Below are positions 17,805-25,702 of a stretch of 64,000 nt of DNA, piece after piece (the first letter of the stretch is position 1; every line of letters starts with the position of its first letter). Below the pieces are notes generated by a model, which saw only the letters and a program-made list of their open reading frames with translations, was not told the DNA's origin and searched no databases. The DNA comes from Nonomuraea angiospora (GTDB taxonomy: Bacteria; Actinomycetota; Actinomycetes; Streptosporangiales; Streptosporangiaceae): positions 1,240,001-1,304,000 of the forward strand of contig NZ_JADBEK010000001.1 of NCBI RefSeq assembly GCF_014873145.1, read 5' to 3'. The position numbers and the translations under genes are program-made.

Positions 17805-17837
17805 GCTACCCGCCGGACGAAAGGTCAGGCGGGTAGC
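17805..17837 (-). promoter_or_regulatory. Perfect 10-bp hairpin in the leader of the EamA gene
   Basis: GCTACCCGCC (17805-17814) and GGCGGGTAGC (17828-17837) pair perfectly around 13 bases. The structure ends eight bases before the ATG at 17796 and lies 30 bases after the upstream regulator's stop. It could attenuate transcription or limit translation of the transporter. Confidence 0.5.
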
Positions 17838-17867
17838 AGGGCAAGCGGCGCTGGGCGAGCCAAATGA

Positions 17868-18443
17868 TCACGTACGTGGGTCAGGACGATCCGGGTCCGG
17901 CTCCGAGTCGGTGGAAGGCTGTTCGACCGGGAAAAAGATCGGGCTGAGCAGGTGTTGTGTGCGGTCCGGCGTCGGCTGGTTGGCCAGCAGGGGCAGGATC
18001 ACGCGACGGAGCTCCCTGATCATCTCTTCCAGCTCGTCGCGGGTGAGCCAGACGGCGTGCTGCCGGTAGCCGACGAGGTCCGTCATCGGGTCGGCACCCT
18101 CGTGGTCGAGGTAGGCGTTGAATTCACTGACCAGGACGGCCATCGAGGTGGCGAAGACGCGACGGTGGTCGTCGGGCGTCATGGCGGCGAGGGCATCGGC
18201 GTCGAGGACGGCTCGGTCGTGGCGTAGCCGGTAGCGGCGCTCCACCGCGCCGCGTACCCGCCTCTCGCCCGCCACTTCCAGGATTCCGCTGGTCACGAGC
18301 AGTTCGACGTGCCGATAGACCATGGCCTTCGAGGTGTCGGGGATCCGCGCGCACAGCTGGCCGGTGGTGAGCTCGCGCTCTCCGCGCATCGCATGCACGA
18401 TCCGCAGCCGCACCGGATGCGCCAGTAGCTCCAAAGTGTCCAC
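17868..18443 (-). CDS. Winged-helix (ArsR-like) transcriptional regulator
   Basis: A 191-residue protein whose N-terminus LLAHPVRLRIVHAM and TTGQLCARIPDTSKAMVYRH form an ArsR/HTH_20-type winged helix, followed by a wing with Arg-rich RRVRGAVERRYRL. The C-terminal half is helical and ends in an acidic Pro/Asp tail. There are no metal-binding cysteines. It is divergent from the alpha/beta hydrolase gene (54-base spacer) and upstream of the EamA transporter, so it may regulate either. GTG 18443 is the likely start. Confidence 0.75.
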   Translation of the reverse strand: MDTLELLAHPVRLRIVHAMRGERELTTGQLCARIPDTSKAMVYRHVELLVTSGILEVAGERRVRGAVERRYRLRHDRAVLDADALAAMTPDDHRRVFATSMAVLVSEFNAYLDHEGADPMTDLVGYRQHAVWLTRDELEEMIRELRRVILPLLANQPTPDRTQHLLSPIFFPVEQPSTDSEPDPDRPDPRT

Positions 18444-18497
18444 GGTGCAACATTCTCATGTCGTGCTACCGTTCGCCAAACAGTAGAAAGGATGGCC

Positions 18498-19817
18498 ATG
18501 GGAACGGATCCGGCGGCGATCGCCATGACGGTCGTCGAGCTGGCGCGAAGTGGCCGCTTCGCGGACATCGAGGCATTGTTCGCCCCGCCGCTGCGAGCGG
18601 TGGTCTCCGCTGAGACGCTGCAGCTCGCCTGGGAGAGTCAGCGGTCCAAGATCGGGGCGATCTCCGCGGTCGGGACGCCGATCAGCGAGCCGGCCCCCGA
18701 GAGCTGGGTGGCCGCATCGGGGAAGGCGGAGCTGGTCAAGGTGAGCGTCCCGGTGACGTACGAGCGTGGCGGCCTGACGGTGGTCATGTCGGTCGACGAG
18801 ACCGGCCTGCTGCAGGGCCTGCAGCTCGCGCCCGCGCTCACCGAGCGGTGGACGCCGCCGCCGTACGTCCGCCGCAAGAGGTTCGACGAGCAGGAGGTCA
18901 CCGTGGGCTCCGGCGCGCTGGCCGTGCCCGGCACGTTGAGCCTGCCGCGCGGGCACGGTCCGTGGCCAGGAGTGGTGCTGCTCAGCGGCGGCGGGCCGTT
19001 CGACCGGGACGCCACCAGCGGCCCCAACAAGCCCCTCAAGGACCTGGCCTGGGGGCTGGCCGGCCGCGGCGTGGCCGTGCTGCGCTTCGACAAGGTGACC
19101 CACGCCCACGCCGGCCGGGTGGCGGCGGACCCTGGCTTCACCATGAGCGACGAGTACGTCCCGCACGCCGTCGCGGCCGTCCACCTGCTCCAGCGCCACC
19201 CTGCCGTCGACGCCGCGCGTGTGCATGTCGCAGGCCACAGCATGGGCGGCAAGGTGGCCCCGCGGGTCGCCGCCGCCGAGCCGTCCGTGGCCGGACTGGT
19301 GCTCCTGGCCGGTGACACCCAGCCCATGCACCAGGCCGCCGTACGCGTCGTCCGCCATCTCGCCTCGCTCGATCCCGGCGCGCAGGCCGCGGTCGAGACG
19401 ATCACACGGCAGGCCGCACTCGTCGACAGCCCGCACCTGTCGGCCGAGACACCCGCCACGGAGCTGCCGTTCGGCTACTCCGGGGCGTACTGGCTCGATT
19501 TGCGAGACTACGACCCGGTCGCGACCGCGGCCGCGCTGGACAAGCCGATGCTCATCCTGCAGGGCGGCCGCGACTATCAGGTGACCGTCGCCGACGACCT
19601 CGCGGGCTGGCGGGCGGGTCTCGCCCACCGTACGGACGTCACCATCCGCGTCTACGACGCCGACGACCACCTGTTCTTCCCCGGCTCGGGCCCGTCCACG
19701 CCCGCGGACTACGACAAGCCCCAGCACGTCGACGCGGCCGTGGTCGCCGACATCGCCGACTGGCTGGCACCGCGCCGATCGGGGATCGCCCGGATCGTCT
19801 CCGGCTTCAAACGCTGA
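18498..19817 (+). CDS. Alpha/beta hydrolase with N-terminal DUF3887-like domain
   Basis: A 439-residue protein. The first 125 residues resemble DUF3887 (a small NTF2-like fold), and the rest is an alpha/beta hydrolase with the nucleophile elbow GHSMGG, the acid loop QGGRDYQV and catalytic His in DADDHLFF. It is probably an esterase or peptidase-like serine hydrolase of unknown substrate. ATG 18498 is chosen because AGAAAGG (18485-18491) is correctly spaced for it and too close to the ATG at 18492. The winged-helix regulator is divergent, 54 bases away. Confidence 0.8.
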   Translation: MGTDPAAIAMTVVELARSGRFADIEALFAPPLRAVVSAETLQLAWESQRSKIGAISAVGTPISEPAPESWVAASGKAELVKVSVPVTYERGGLTVVMSVDETGLLQGLQLAPALTERWTPPPYVRRKRFDEQEVTVGSGALAVPGTLSLPRGHGPWPGVVLLSGGGPFDRDATSGPNKPLKDLAWGLAGRGVAVLRFDKVTHAHAGRVAADPGFTMSDEYVPHAVAAVHLLQRHPAVDAARVHVAGHSMGGKVAPRVAAAEPSVAGLVLLAGDTQPMHQAAVRVVRHLASLDPGAQAAVETITRQAALVDSPHLSAETPATELPFGYSGAYWLDLRDYDPVATAAALDKPMLILQGGRDYQVTVADDLAGWRAGLAHRTDVTIRVYDADDHLFFPGSGPSTPADYDKPQHVDAAVVADIADWLAPRRSGIARIVSGFKR

Positions 19818-19857
19818 CCACTCCGGCTGGACACCCCCTTGCAGGAAAGGCACAGCA

Positions 19858-20810
19858 GTGAACGACGAAACCCCCGCGAAACAGCAGCTGGACTGGCTGC
19901 TGGACGCGTCACTACGGGGTCCGCTGCCGGACGGAGAGATCAGCCGGCACCTGGCCCCGGCCCTGCTGGAGGCGAGCGGCGGACCGGACGGATTCAACGC
20001 CGCACTGGCCGCCGTAGGCCCGCTCACCCTCCGGGAGGCCCTCACGACGCGACCGGACCAGGTCCAGGCGGTCGTGGACGGCCACACCACCGGCTACCGC
20101 ATCACCGTGCACGTGGAGGCGGCGGGGCGCGTGGACAACCTGCGCCTGACCCCGGACGAACCCGAGCCGACCTCGTGGGCCGAGATCACACCCGGCTGGC
20201 CGAGCTGGGAGCACGCGTGTCCTTCGCCGCGGCGCGCATCGAGCCGGACGGGCAGTGCCGCATCGCGCACGGCCTCGACGCGGACACGCAACGCCCGATC
20301 GGCTCGGCTTTCAAGCTGTACGTGCTGGGCGCGCTCGCCCAGGCCGTCGCCGAAGGGCGGCTCTCGTGGAACGAGCGACTGGCCATCCGCGACGACCACA
20401 AGAGCCTGCCCTCGGGCACCCTGCAGAACCGCCCCGCCGGCACCATGCTCGCGCTGTCGGAATACGCCGACCACATGATCTCGATCAGCGACAACACCGC
20501 CACCGACCACCTCATCCACCGGCTGGGCCGGGACGCGGTGCGACGCCAGCTGTCGCTGTTCGGCCACCGCGAGCCCGACGCGAACGTCCCGATCCTCACC
20601 ACCAAGGCGTTCTTCCAGCTCAAGGCCGCCTCGGATCAGGACCGGACACGGCAGTACCTGGCCCTGCCGGCCCACCGGCGCACCGCCGACGGCCGCGCGC
20701 TGGCCACCAGCCTCATGGTGTCCGACCCCACCACCGCACCCGACACGATCGACGTGGCGGCCAAAGGCCAGTCCATCGTCCGGGGAGCGTTTCACCTCCT
20801 GGCCCTATGA
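19858..20810 (+). pseudogene. Class A beta-lactamase-like serine hydrolase (ORF12 type), frameshifted and C-terminally truncated
   Basis: A GTG start with AGGAAAGG opens a helical N-terminal domain (DWLLDASLRGPLPDGEISRH). Near 20185 the coding sense shifts frame to LAELGARVSFAAARIEPDGQ and then the beta-lactamase fold: nucleophile motif GSAFKLYVLGAL, SDN motif SISDNTATDHLI, and FFQLKAASDQDRTRQYLALP. The C-terminal third found in relatives of clavulanate-cluster ORF12 is absent; the frame ends in unrelated residues overlapping the next remnant. One base change near 20185 would restore the reading frame but not the missing end. Confidence 0.75.
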
Positions 20811-20976
20811 CGGTGACCGCGCCACAATCACCAGGCGGTAGCCCAGGTCGAGGGTGTCGGCGGCGAGGCGCCGCATCGCGCGCCCGACCTGCTCCTGGTC
20901 GAGGATCGCCATCGCGGCGTCGAACGCGGTGGCGGGAGTATCCGAGCCCGATCGACCCGTACAGGTCGGCGGTCAC
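20805..20976 (-). pseudogene. SAM-dependent methyltransferase remnant with internal deletion
   Basis: A GTG at 20976 overlapping the stop of the upstream riboflavin gene opens TADLYGSIGLGYSR, typical of the N-terminus of small actinobacterial methyltransferases. After a frame change the sequence reads FDAAMAILDQEQVGRAMRRL and ends TLDLGYRLVIVARSPS, the usual C-terminal end of the same family. The SAM-binding core of about 150 residues is missing. Confidence 0.6.
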
Positions 20977-22193
20977 AGGTGCTTCCCGAGGTCGGCCACG
21001 TCCAGCAGGGGCAGGCCCCAGCGCAGGGCGGCGATCTCCAGGTCGGCGGCGTCGGCCATGGTGCCGTCGGGGTTCATGACCTCGCAGCACACCCCGACGG
21101 GCGGCAGGCCGGCCGCCACGCACATGGCCACGGTGGCCTCGGTGTGCCCGGCGCGTTCGGCCAGACCGCCGGGGCGGGCGGCGAGCGGGAAGACGTGTCC
21201 CGGTCGCAGGAAGTCGGCCGGCCTGGCGTCCGGATGGGCCAGGCGGCGCACGGTCGCGGCGCGTTCGGCGGCCGACACCCCGGTGGCGGTGCCGGAGGTC
21301 AGGTCCACGGGGACGTGCGGGCGGGTGCCGTGCCGGTCGCCGGGGCCGGGGACGGGGCCGATCTCCAGCCGGTCGAGGACCTCGGGCGCGCAGGGCACGG
21401 TCGGATGGCCGCAGACCTGGGTGAGCAGGAACGTGAACGCCTCCGGGCGCAGCCGGGCCCCCGCGAACACCACGTCGCCCTCGCCCTCCCGGTCGGGGTC
21501 CCAGATCATCACGGCTCCTCCGGCGGCGAGCTGCGTGAGCGCCTGCTGCACGCCGCGCGCGCCCGAGAGCCGGCCGGCCCAGGGGAGGGCCGCGACCACC
21601 TCGGTCACCGACCTCGCCAGGTCGGGCAGGCGGCGCCGTGCCAGGCGGACGACCAGGTCGGGCTCCAGGTTCACCCTGTCGCCGACGGACAGCTCCGACA
21701 GCGTGGTGGCCTGGAGCGTCAGCGGGATCAGCGCCACGGAGAACCGGTCGCGGGACACCTCGGCGACGGTCAGGCTGACGCCGTCGACCGCGATCTGCCC
21801 CTTCGCGACGACCATCGAGAGGAAACGCTCGGGCGGCTTGATCCACAAGCGCCGCGCGACCCCCTCGTCGTCGATTCGCACGATCTTGCCCACGGCGTCC
21901 ACGTTGCCCTGGACCAGGTGGCCGGCGAGCGGGTCGCCCAGCGTCAACGGGGTCTCCACGTTGACCCGGGTGCCCGCTCCGATCTGGTCGAGGGTCGATC
22001 TGCGCCGGGTTTCGGCCGACAGCCCGGCCTCCAGCAGGTGCGTCTCGTGCGCGGTCCGAAGGACGGTCAGGCCCACGCCGTTCAGGCAGATCGAACCCGG
22101 CGCGCCGGCGGCGGCCCTGGGGGCGCTGACCGCGATGCGCGTCTCGTCGACGGCCACCACCGTGCCGATTTCCTGGATATTTCCGGTGAACAT
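20973..22193 (-). CDS. Riboflavin synthase alpha chain - DHBP synthase fusion (RibE-RibB)
   Basis: A 406-residue bifunctional riboflavin enzyme. Residues 1-190 are two lumazine-binding repeats (MFTGNIQEIG, LNGVGLTV, GDPLAGHLVQGNVD, VDGVSLTV), the riboflavin synthase fold that dismutates two 6,7-dimethyl-8-ribityllumazines. Residues 215-406 are 3,4-dihydroxy-2-butanone-4-phosphate synthase, with the acidic loop DPDREGEGDVVFAG, TGVSAAERAAT, RPGHVFPL and GHTEATV all conserved. The usual actinobacterial fusion is RibB-RibA; here RibB is joined behind RibE. It is preceded by an FMN-riboswitch-like leader, and its stop overlaps a methyltransferase remnant. Confidence 0.88.
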   Translation of the reverse strand: MFTGNIQEIGTVVAVDETRIAVSAPRAAAGAPGSICLNGVGLTVLRTAHETHLLEAGLSAETRRRSTLDQIGAGTRVNVETPLTLGDPLAGHLVQGNVDAVGKIVRIDDEGVARRLWIKPPERFLSMVVAKGQIAVDGVSLTVAEVSRDRFSVALIPLTLQATTLSELSVGDRVNLEPDLVVRLARRRLPDLARSVTEVVAALPWAGRLSGARGVQQALTQLAAGGAVMIWDPDREGEGDVVFAGARLRPEAFTFLLTQVCGHPTVPCAPEVLDRLEIGPVPGPGDRHGTRPHVPVDLTSGTATGVSAAERAATVRRLAHPDARPADFLRPGHVFPLAARPGGLAERAGHTEATVAMCVAAGLPPVGVCCEVMNPDGTMADAADLEIAALRWGLPLLDVADLGKHL

Positions 22194-22200
22194 GCGACAT

Positions 22201-22246
22201 CACCTCTCGACAGCGGGAACCAGGGGCCGGACAGGCCCGAGAGGTG
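22201..22246 (-). promoter_or_regulatory. Shine-Dalgarno-sequestering hairpin of the riboflavin leader
   Basis: On the minus strand CACCTCTCG (22246-22238) is the perfect reverse complement of CGAGAGGTG (22209-22201), which contains the ribosome site about six bases before ATG 22193. The upstream arm overlaps the 3' end of the aptamer, so ligand binding could switch ribosome access. Confidence 0.6.
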
Positions 22247-22360
22247 GCGGGGTGTCACCGCGTGGCCCGGAGTCGCACCGAGTCGTCCCGCCGAAACCGG
22301 CGGAACCGGCGGGCTTTCACCGCCGCACCTTGGAATCGCACCAATCATCCTTTTATCACC
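22205..22360 (-). ncRNA. FMN-riboswitch-like leader (divergent aptamer)
   Basis: Read on the minus strand, two related half-modules occur, matching the two lobes of the FMN aptamer: TTGGTGCGATTCC, then GCGGCGGTGAAAGCCCGCC (about 22342-22309), and CTCGGTGCGACTCC, then ACGCGGTGACACCCCGCC (about 22282-22247). Canonical RF00050 elements such as ACCGGCGGT and GTCCGGATG are altered. It lies directly before the riboflavin fusion gene. Position and pattern support a flavin-sensing RNA; ligand specificity is uncertain. Confidence 0.65.
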
Positions 22361-22375
22361 CGACAGCCCAGGAGA

Positions 22376-23014
22376 TCAAAGCCCCTGGCTCAGGGACGCG
22401 GGCGCGATCCCGGCCAGCTTGATCAGGAACCGGTCGATCTGCTCCTCCAGCGGCGGCCAGGGCAGGTCGGGCTGGTTGACCCGCATCGACACGGCCCCGT
22501 GAACCGCCGCCCGCAGGTCGAGCGAGACCTCCGCGGCGTCGCCGGGGGCGGCGAGCCCGGCGTCCATGCAGCGCCGCACGGCGGCCGTGGTGCGCTCGCC
22601 CAGCTCCTGCTTGAACTCCATGGCGGCCCGCTGGTTGAGCGTGCTCTCGTGGAGGACCTTGTACAGGCCTGGGTGGCGGCGTACCCAGTCGCCCAGGTGG
22701 AGCAGCCGGGCGCGCAGCCGCGCCACCGGGTCGGCGGCGGTCTCGGCCTGGTCGAGGGCGCGTACGAGGTCGCGGTGGCACTGCTCCAGAGCGGCGAGGA
22801 CGAGGGCGTCGCGGTCGGCGAAGTGGATGTAGACGGAGGTGGCGGCGATGCCGACCTCCCGCGCGACCGCGCGCATCGACAGGGCCTGGTCGTCGGCGAG
22901 CTCGTCCAGCAGCCGTACGGCGGCCGTGACGATGTCCTCGCGCAGCCGCTCGCCCTGACCTCGGGGGTTGCGGCCCCGTGAGCGGGGGTTCGTGGTCGCG
23001 TTCATGGGAGCCAT
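22376..23014 (-). CDS. TetR/AcrR family transcriptional regulator
   Basis: A 212-residue repressor with helix-turn-helix LSMRAVAREVGIAATSVYIHF (about residues 45-65) and a helical C-terminal domain of the WHG/TetR_C type, containing RRHPGLYKVLHES. It is divergent from a CMD-domain gene at 23080 and shares with it a 22-bp near-perfect palindrome. The start may be ATG 23014 or 23005. Confidence 0.87.
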   Translation of the reverse strand: MAPMNATTNPRSRGRNPRGQGERLREDIVTAAVRLLDELADDQALSMRAVAREVGIAATSVYIHFADRDALVLAALEQCHRDLVRALDQAETAADPVARLRARLLHLGDWVRRHPGLYKVLHESTLNQRAAMEFKQELGERTTAAVRRCMDAGLAAPGDAAEVSLDLRAAVHGAVSMRVNQPDLPWPPLEEQIDRFLIKLAGIAPASLSQGL

Positions 23015-23037
23015 TGTAACGAGACGACCGTTGCCCT

Positions 23038-23059
23038 ACAGTCGTAGCGCTACAACTGT
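23038..23059. promoter_or_regulatory. Candidate TetR operator between TetR and CMD genes
   Basis: ACAGTCGTAGC-GCTACAACTGT is a 22-bp palindrome with a single mismatched pair, located 24 bases before the TetR start and 21 before the CMD start. Confidence 0.65.
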
Positions 23060-23079
23060 TCAGTTATCGAGGAGCATCG

Positions 23080-23763
23080 ATGAATGTCCACGCCAAGACG
23101 CTCGACCCGGTGTTCGCGCAGATGAGCGAGGCCACCGACCGCAAGGTCTGGGAGGAGATCACGGAGCTGTCCACGCGGGAGAAGGTCCTGCTGTCCCTGG
23201 TCGGCGACGTCTGCCAGCAGACCCTCGGCCTGCCCTTCGAGGCGCACGTGACGATGGCGTACGAGAACGGGCTGTCCGCCGACGACCTGCGCGAGCTGCT
23301 GCGCTTCATCGCCTACGACAGCGGCTACCCGGCGGCCCTGTCGGCGCTGGCCCGCCTGGTCGACATCGAACGCGAGCAGGGCCGGCCCGGCCCCACGGGC
23401 GACGGGCACCCGATCGACGCCGACGGGCAGAGCAGCCCGATCCCCGCGCCGACCCGGCAGGCCGTACGCAATCTCGACCCCGTCTTCGCCGACTTCATGG
23501 ACCTGCAGTCGCGCATGCGCGCGGGGATGCGACGGCTGACCGGCCGCGAGCGCGCGTTCGCGACCATGACCGTCGACGTGCTCTTCCAGACGCTGGAGGA
23601 GAGCTTCCGCGTCCACGTGACCCGGGCTCTGAAGGCGGGCGCCACGCCGGAGGAGGTGCGGGCGGTGGTGCGCTTCTCCGCCCAGTTCGGCCTGACGAAG
23701 GCGTGGCGCGGCATGCGGGCGCTGAACGACCTGTTCACGGAGGCGGGCACGGTGTTCGCCTGA
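23080..23763 (+). CDS. Carboxymuconolactone decarboxylase (CMD) domain protein, two-repeat
   Basis: A 227-residue protein with two CMD/AhpD-like helical repeats: residues about 1-100 (TREKVLLSLVGDVCQQ, FEAHVTMAYENGLS) and 125-225 (TGRERAFATMTVDV, FRVHVTRALKAGATPEE). The redox CxxC pair of AhpD peroxidases is absent, which suggests a decarboxylase-like or non-redox role as a small-molecule enzyme. GAGGAG lies upstream of ATG 23080. It is divergent from a TetR repressor with a shared operator and probably followed in the same transcript by the SDR gene, 59 bases on. Confidence 0.82.
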   Translation: MNVHAKTLDPVFAQMSEATDRKVWEEITELSTREKVLLSLVGDVCQQTLGLPFEAHVTMAYENGLSADDLRELLRFIAYDSGYPAALSALARLVDIEREQGRPGPTGDGHPIDADGQSSPIPAPTRQAVRNLDPVFADFMDLQSRMRAGMRRLTGRERAFATMTVDVLFQTLEESFRVHVTRALKAGATPEEVRAVVRFSAQFGLTKAWRGMRALNDLFTEAGTVFA

Positions 23764-23785
23764 TCCCGCCGCCCCGCGAGGTAGG

Positions 23786-23801
23786 GTGAGTGAATACTCA
23801 C
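23786..23801. promoter_or_regulatory. Inverted repeat before the SDR gene
   Basis: GTGAGT (23786-23791) and ACTCAC (23796-23801) flank GAAT, a common style of TetR-family operator, 21 bases before ATG 23823. It may give this gene its own promoter control. Confidence 0.45.
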
Positions 23802-23822
23802 CAACCAAGAGGGGCGACACTG

Positions 23823-24461
23823 ATGAGAATCGCGGTCTTCGGCTCGACCGGCGGCATCGGCCGGCAACTCGTGCGTCAGGCCCTCGGACTGGGCCACGAG
23901 GTCACCGCCGTCGTACGCGACTCGTCCCGGCTGCCCGCCGACCTGCGCGGGCGGCTGGACGTCGTCGAGGCCGACGTGATGAACCCCGACGCCGTCTTCC
24001 CGGCGGTCAAGGGCTGTGGGGCCGTGCTGTCCGCGATGGGCACGCGCGACCGCGGCCCCACCACCTTCCACAGCGCCAGCACCGCCTCGATCATCCAGGC
24101 CATGACCCGGGCGCAGGCCCGCCGCATGCTGCTGGTCAGCGCCAGCGGCCTGGTCGCCGACGCGGGGGACGGCGTTTTCACCCGGTACGTGCTCAAGCCG
24201 CTCATCGTGCAACGCCTGCTCCGCCACCACTACGCCGACCTGGCCCAGGCCGAGGAGCTGCTGCGCGGCTCCGGCCTGGACTGGACGATCGTGCGCCCCT
24301 CCCGCCTGCTCGACACCGAGCACCCCGGCCGCTACCGCACCGCCCGGGACCTCAACATCAGGGGCGGGCTCAGCACCACCCGCGCCGACGTGGCCCACTG
24401 CATGCTCGACCTCATCGACGACCCGTCGTCCATCCGCCACGTCATCTCGGTCGCCTCTTAG
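23823..24461 (+). CDS. NAD(P)-binding atypical SDR (NmrA/SDR_a5-like) protein
   Basis: A 212-residue Rossmann protein with the nucleotide-binding motif GSTGGIGRQLVRQALGLGH (about residues 7-25), the second-strand acceptor VVRDSSRL, and SAMGTRDRGP. The conserved DWTIVRPSRLLD is typical of NAD(P)H-binding epimerase-like proteins (PF13460). The classical YxxxK catalytic pair is not evident, so a reductase or redox-sensing role is possible. ATG 23823 has GAGGGG upstream. The stop overlaps the stop of the convergent MFS gene by four bases. Confidence 0.82.
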   Translation: MRIAVFGSTGGIGRQLVRQALGLGHEVTAVVRDSSRLPADLRGRLDVVEADVMNPDAVFPAVKGCGAVLSAMGTRDRGPTTFHSASTASIIQAMTRAQARRMLLVSASGLVADAGDGVFTRYVLKPLIVQRLLRHHYADLAQAEELLRGSGLDWTIVRPSRLLDTEHPGRYRTARDLNIRGGLSTTRADVAHCMLDLIDDPSSIRHVISVAS

Positions 24462-25702
24462 ACGGGGGAGTACTTCCGCAGCTCCGGCAGTGCCCACACG
24501 ACCGCGGCCACGGTCACGATGGTGAGCAACCCGCCGGCGCAGATCACCGCCCGGTGGTCGAGGACCGAGGTGGCGGCCCCGTGCAGCAGGCTCGCGAGGT
24601 GCGGGCCGCCGAAGAGCACGACGGTGAGCGAGCCCTGGATCCGGCCGCGCATGGAGTCGTGGGTGTGCGCCTGCGTGATGGCGTTGCGGAAGGTGCTCAG
24701 CACGAAGTTGACCGCGCCGCCGAGGACGAGCGCCACCAGGGCCAGCCACAGCTGCGCGGCCAGCCCGAGGAGCACCACGGTGACGCCCCACGCCGAGGCG
24801 GCCGCCGCCATGAGCGCGCCGTGGCGCCGAGCACGGGTGAACGTGCCCGACAGCAGCCCCGCCGCGACCACCCCGGCCGGATAGGCGGCGTACAGCAGTC
24901 CCAGCTCCGGGCCGCCGCCCGCGGGCCCGCCGTAGGTCTGCTGGGCGAGCTGCGGGAACAGGGCCGTCGGCATGCCGAAGACCATCGCCGCGAGGTCCAC
25001 CAGGAGCACCGCCACCAGCAGCCGGCTGGCCGCCAGATACCGGAGGCCGGTCGCCGACCGGCGCCGCGCGGCCGGCTGAGGCAGGGGCGGCAGCGGTGGC
25101 AGCTTGACGACCGCCCACACGACGGCCGACAGGGCGACGGCGTCGAAGAGGTACAGCGCGCCGAGCCCCACCCTCGGGATCAGGGCCCCGGCCAGCACCG
25201 GTCCGAGGATCGACCCGGCGTATCGGGTCAGGGAGCTGAGGCTGTTGGCCGCCGGCAGGAGCTCGACCGGGACCAGGCGGGGCACCGCGGCGCCCATCGT
25301 GGTCATGATCGCTCCGAGGGACAGCCCCTGGCAGGCGACCAGCACCATCAGGACGGGGACGGAGCGCCCGCCCAGCACGGCCTGCGTCCAGAAGGCCACG
25401 TACGTGAGCGCCAGCCCGCAGTGGGCGGCCAGCAGCACCTTTCGCCGGTCCATGACATCGGCGAGCGCGCCCGCCCGCAACGCCGCCACGACCAGCGCCA
25501 CGAACGACACCGCCCCCGCCACGCCCACGGCCGCCGAGGAGCCGGTCACCGTGAACAGCTGCGCCGGCACGGCGACCACGCTGAACGAACCACCCACCGC
25601 GCAAACCGCCGATGACACCCACAAGCGCCGGAAGGCCGCGACGGCCAGCGGGCGGCGGTCGACGGTGTAGGCGCCGAGCGACCGGGCCGCGGACGCGATC
25701 AT
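24458..25702 (-). CDS. MFS transporter (MFS_3/EntS-like)
   Basis: A 414-residue, roughly 12-helix transporter. N-terminal FRRLWVSSAVCAVGGSFS, the loop 2-3 motif GALADVMDRRKVLL and RYAGSILGPVLAGALIP fit the MFS_3 group of siderophore or macrolide exporters. The ATG at 25702 overlaps the stop codon of the MerR-PP2C gene (ATGA), implying translational coupling. The substrate is unknown; the regulatory fusion upstream probably shares its role. Confidence 0.85.
   Translation of the reverse strand: MIASAARSLGAYTVDRRPLAVAAFRRLWVSSAVCAVGGSFSVVAVPAQLFTVTGSSAAVGVAGAVSFVALVVAALRAGALADVMDRRKVLLAAHCGLALTYVAFWTQAVLGGRSVPVLMVLVACQGLSLGAIMTTMGAAVPRLVPVELLPAANSLSSLTRYAGSILGPVLAGALIPRVGLGALYLFDAVALSAVVWAVVKLPPLPPLPQPAARRRSATGLRYLAASRLLVAVLLVDLAAMVFGMPTALFPQLAQQTYGGPAGGGPELGLLYAAYPAGVVAAGLLSGTFTRARRHGALMAAAASAWGVTVVLLGLAAQLWLALVALVLGGAVNFVLSTFRNAITQAHTHDSMRGRIQGSLTVVLFGGPHLASLLHGAATSVLDHRAVICAGGLLTIVTVAAVVWALPELRKYSPV

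Noticed and set aside
23786..25615. Plus-strand 609-codon frame spanning the SDR and the MFS antisense
   Set aside because: Runs across two real genes in the wrong frame; Arg/Gln/His-rich with no family match.
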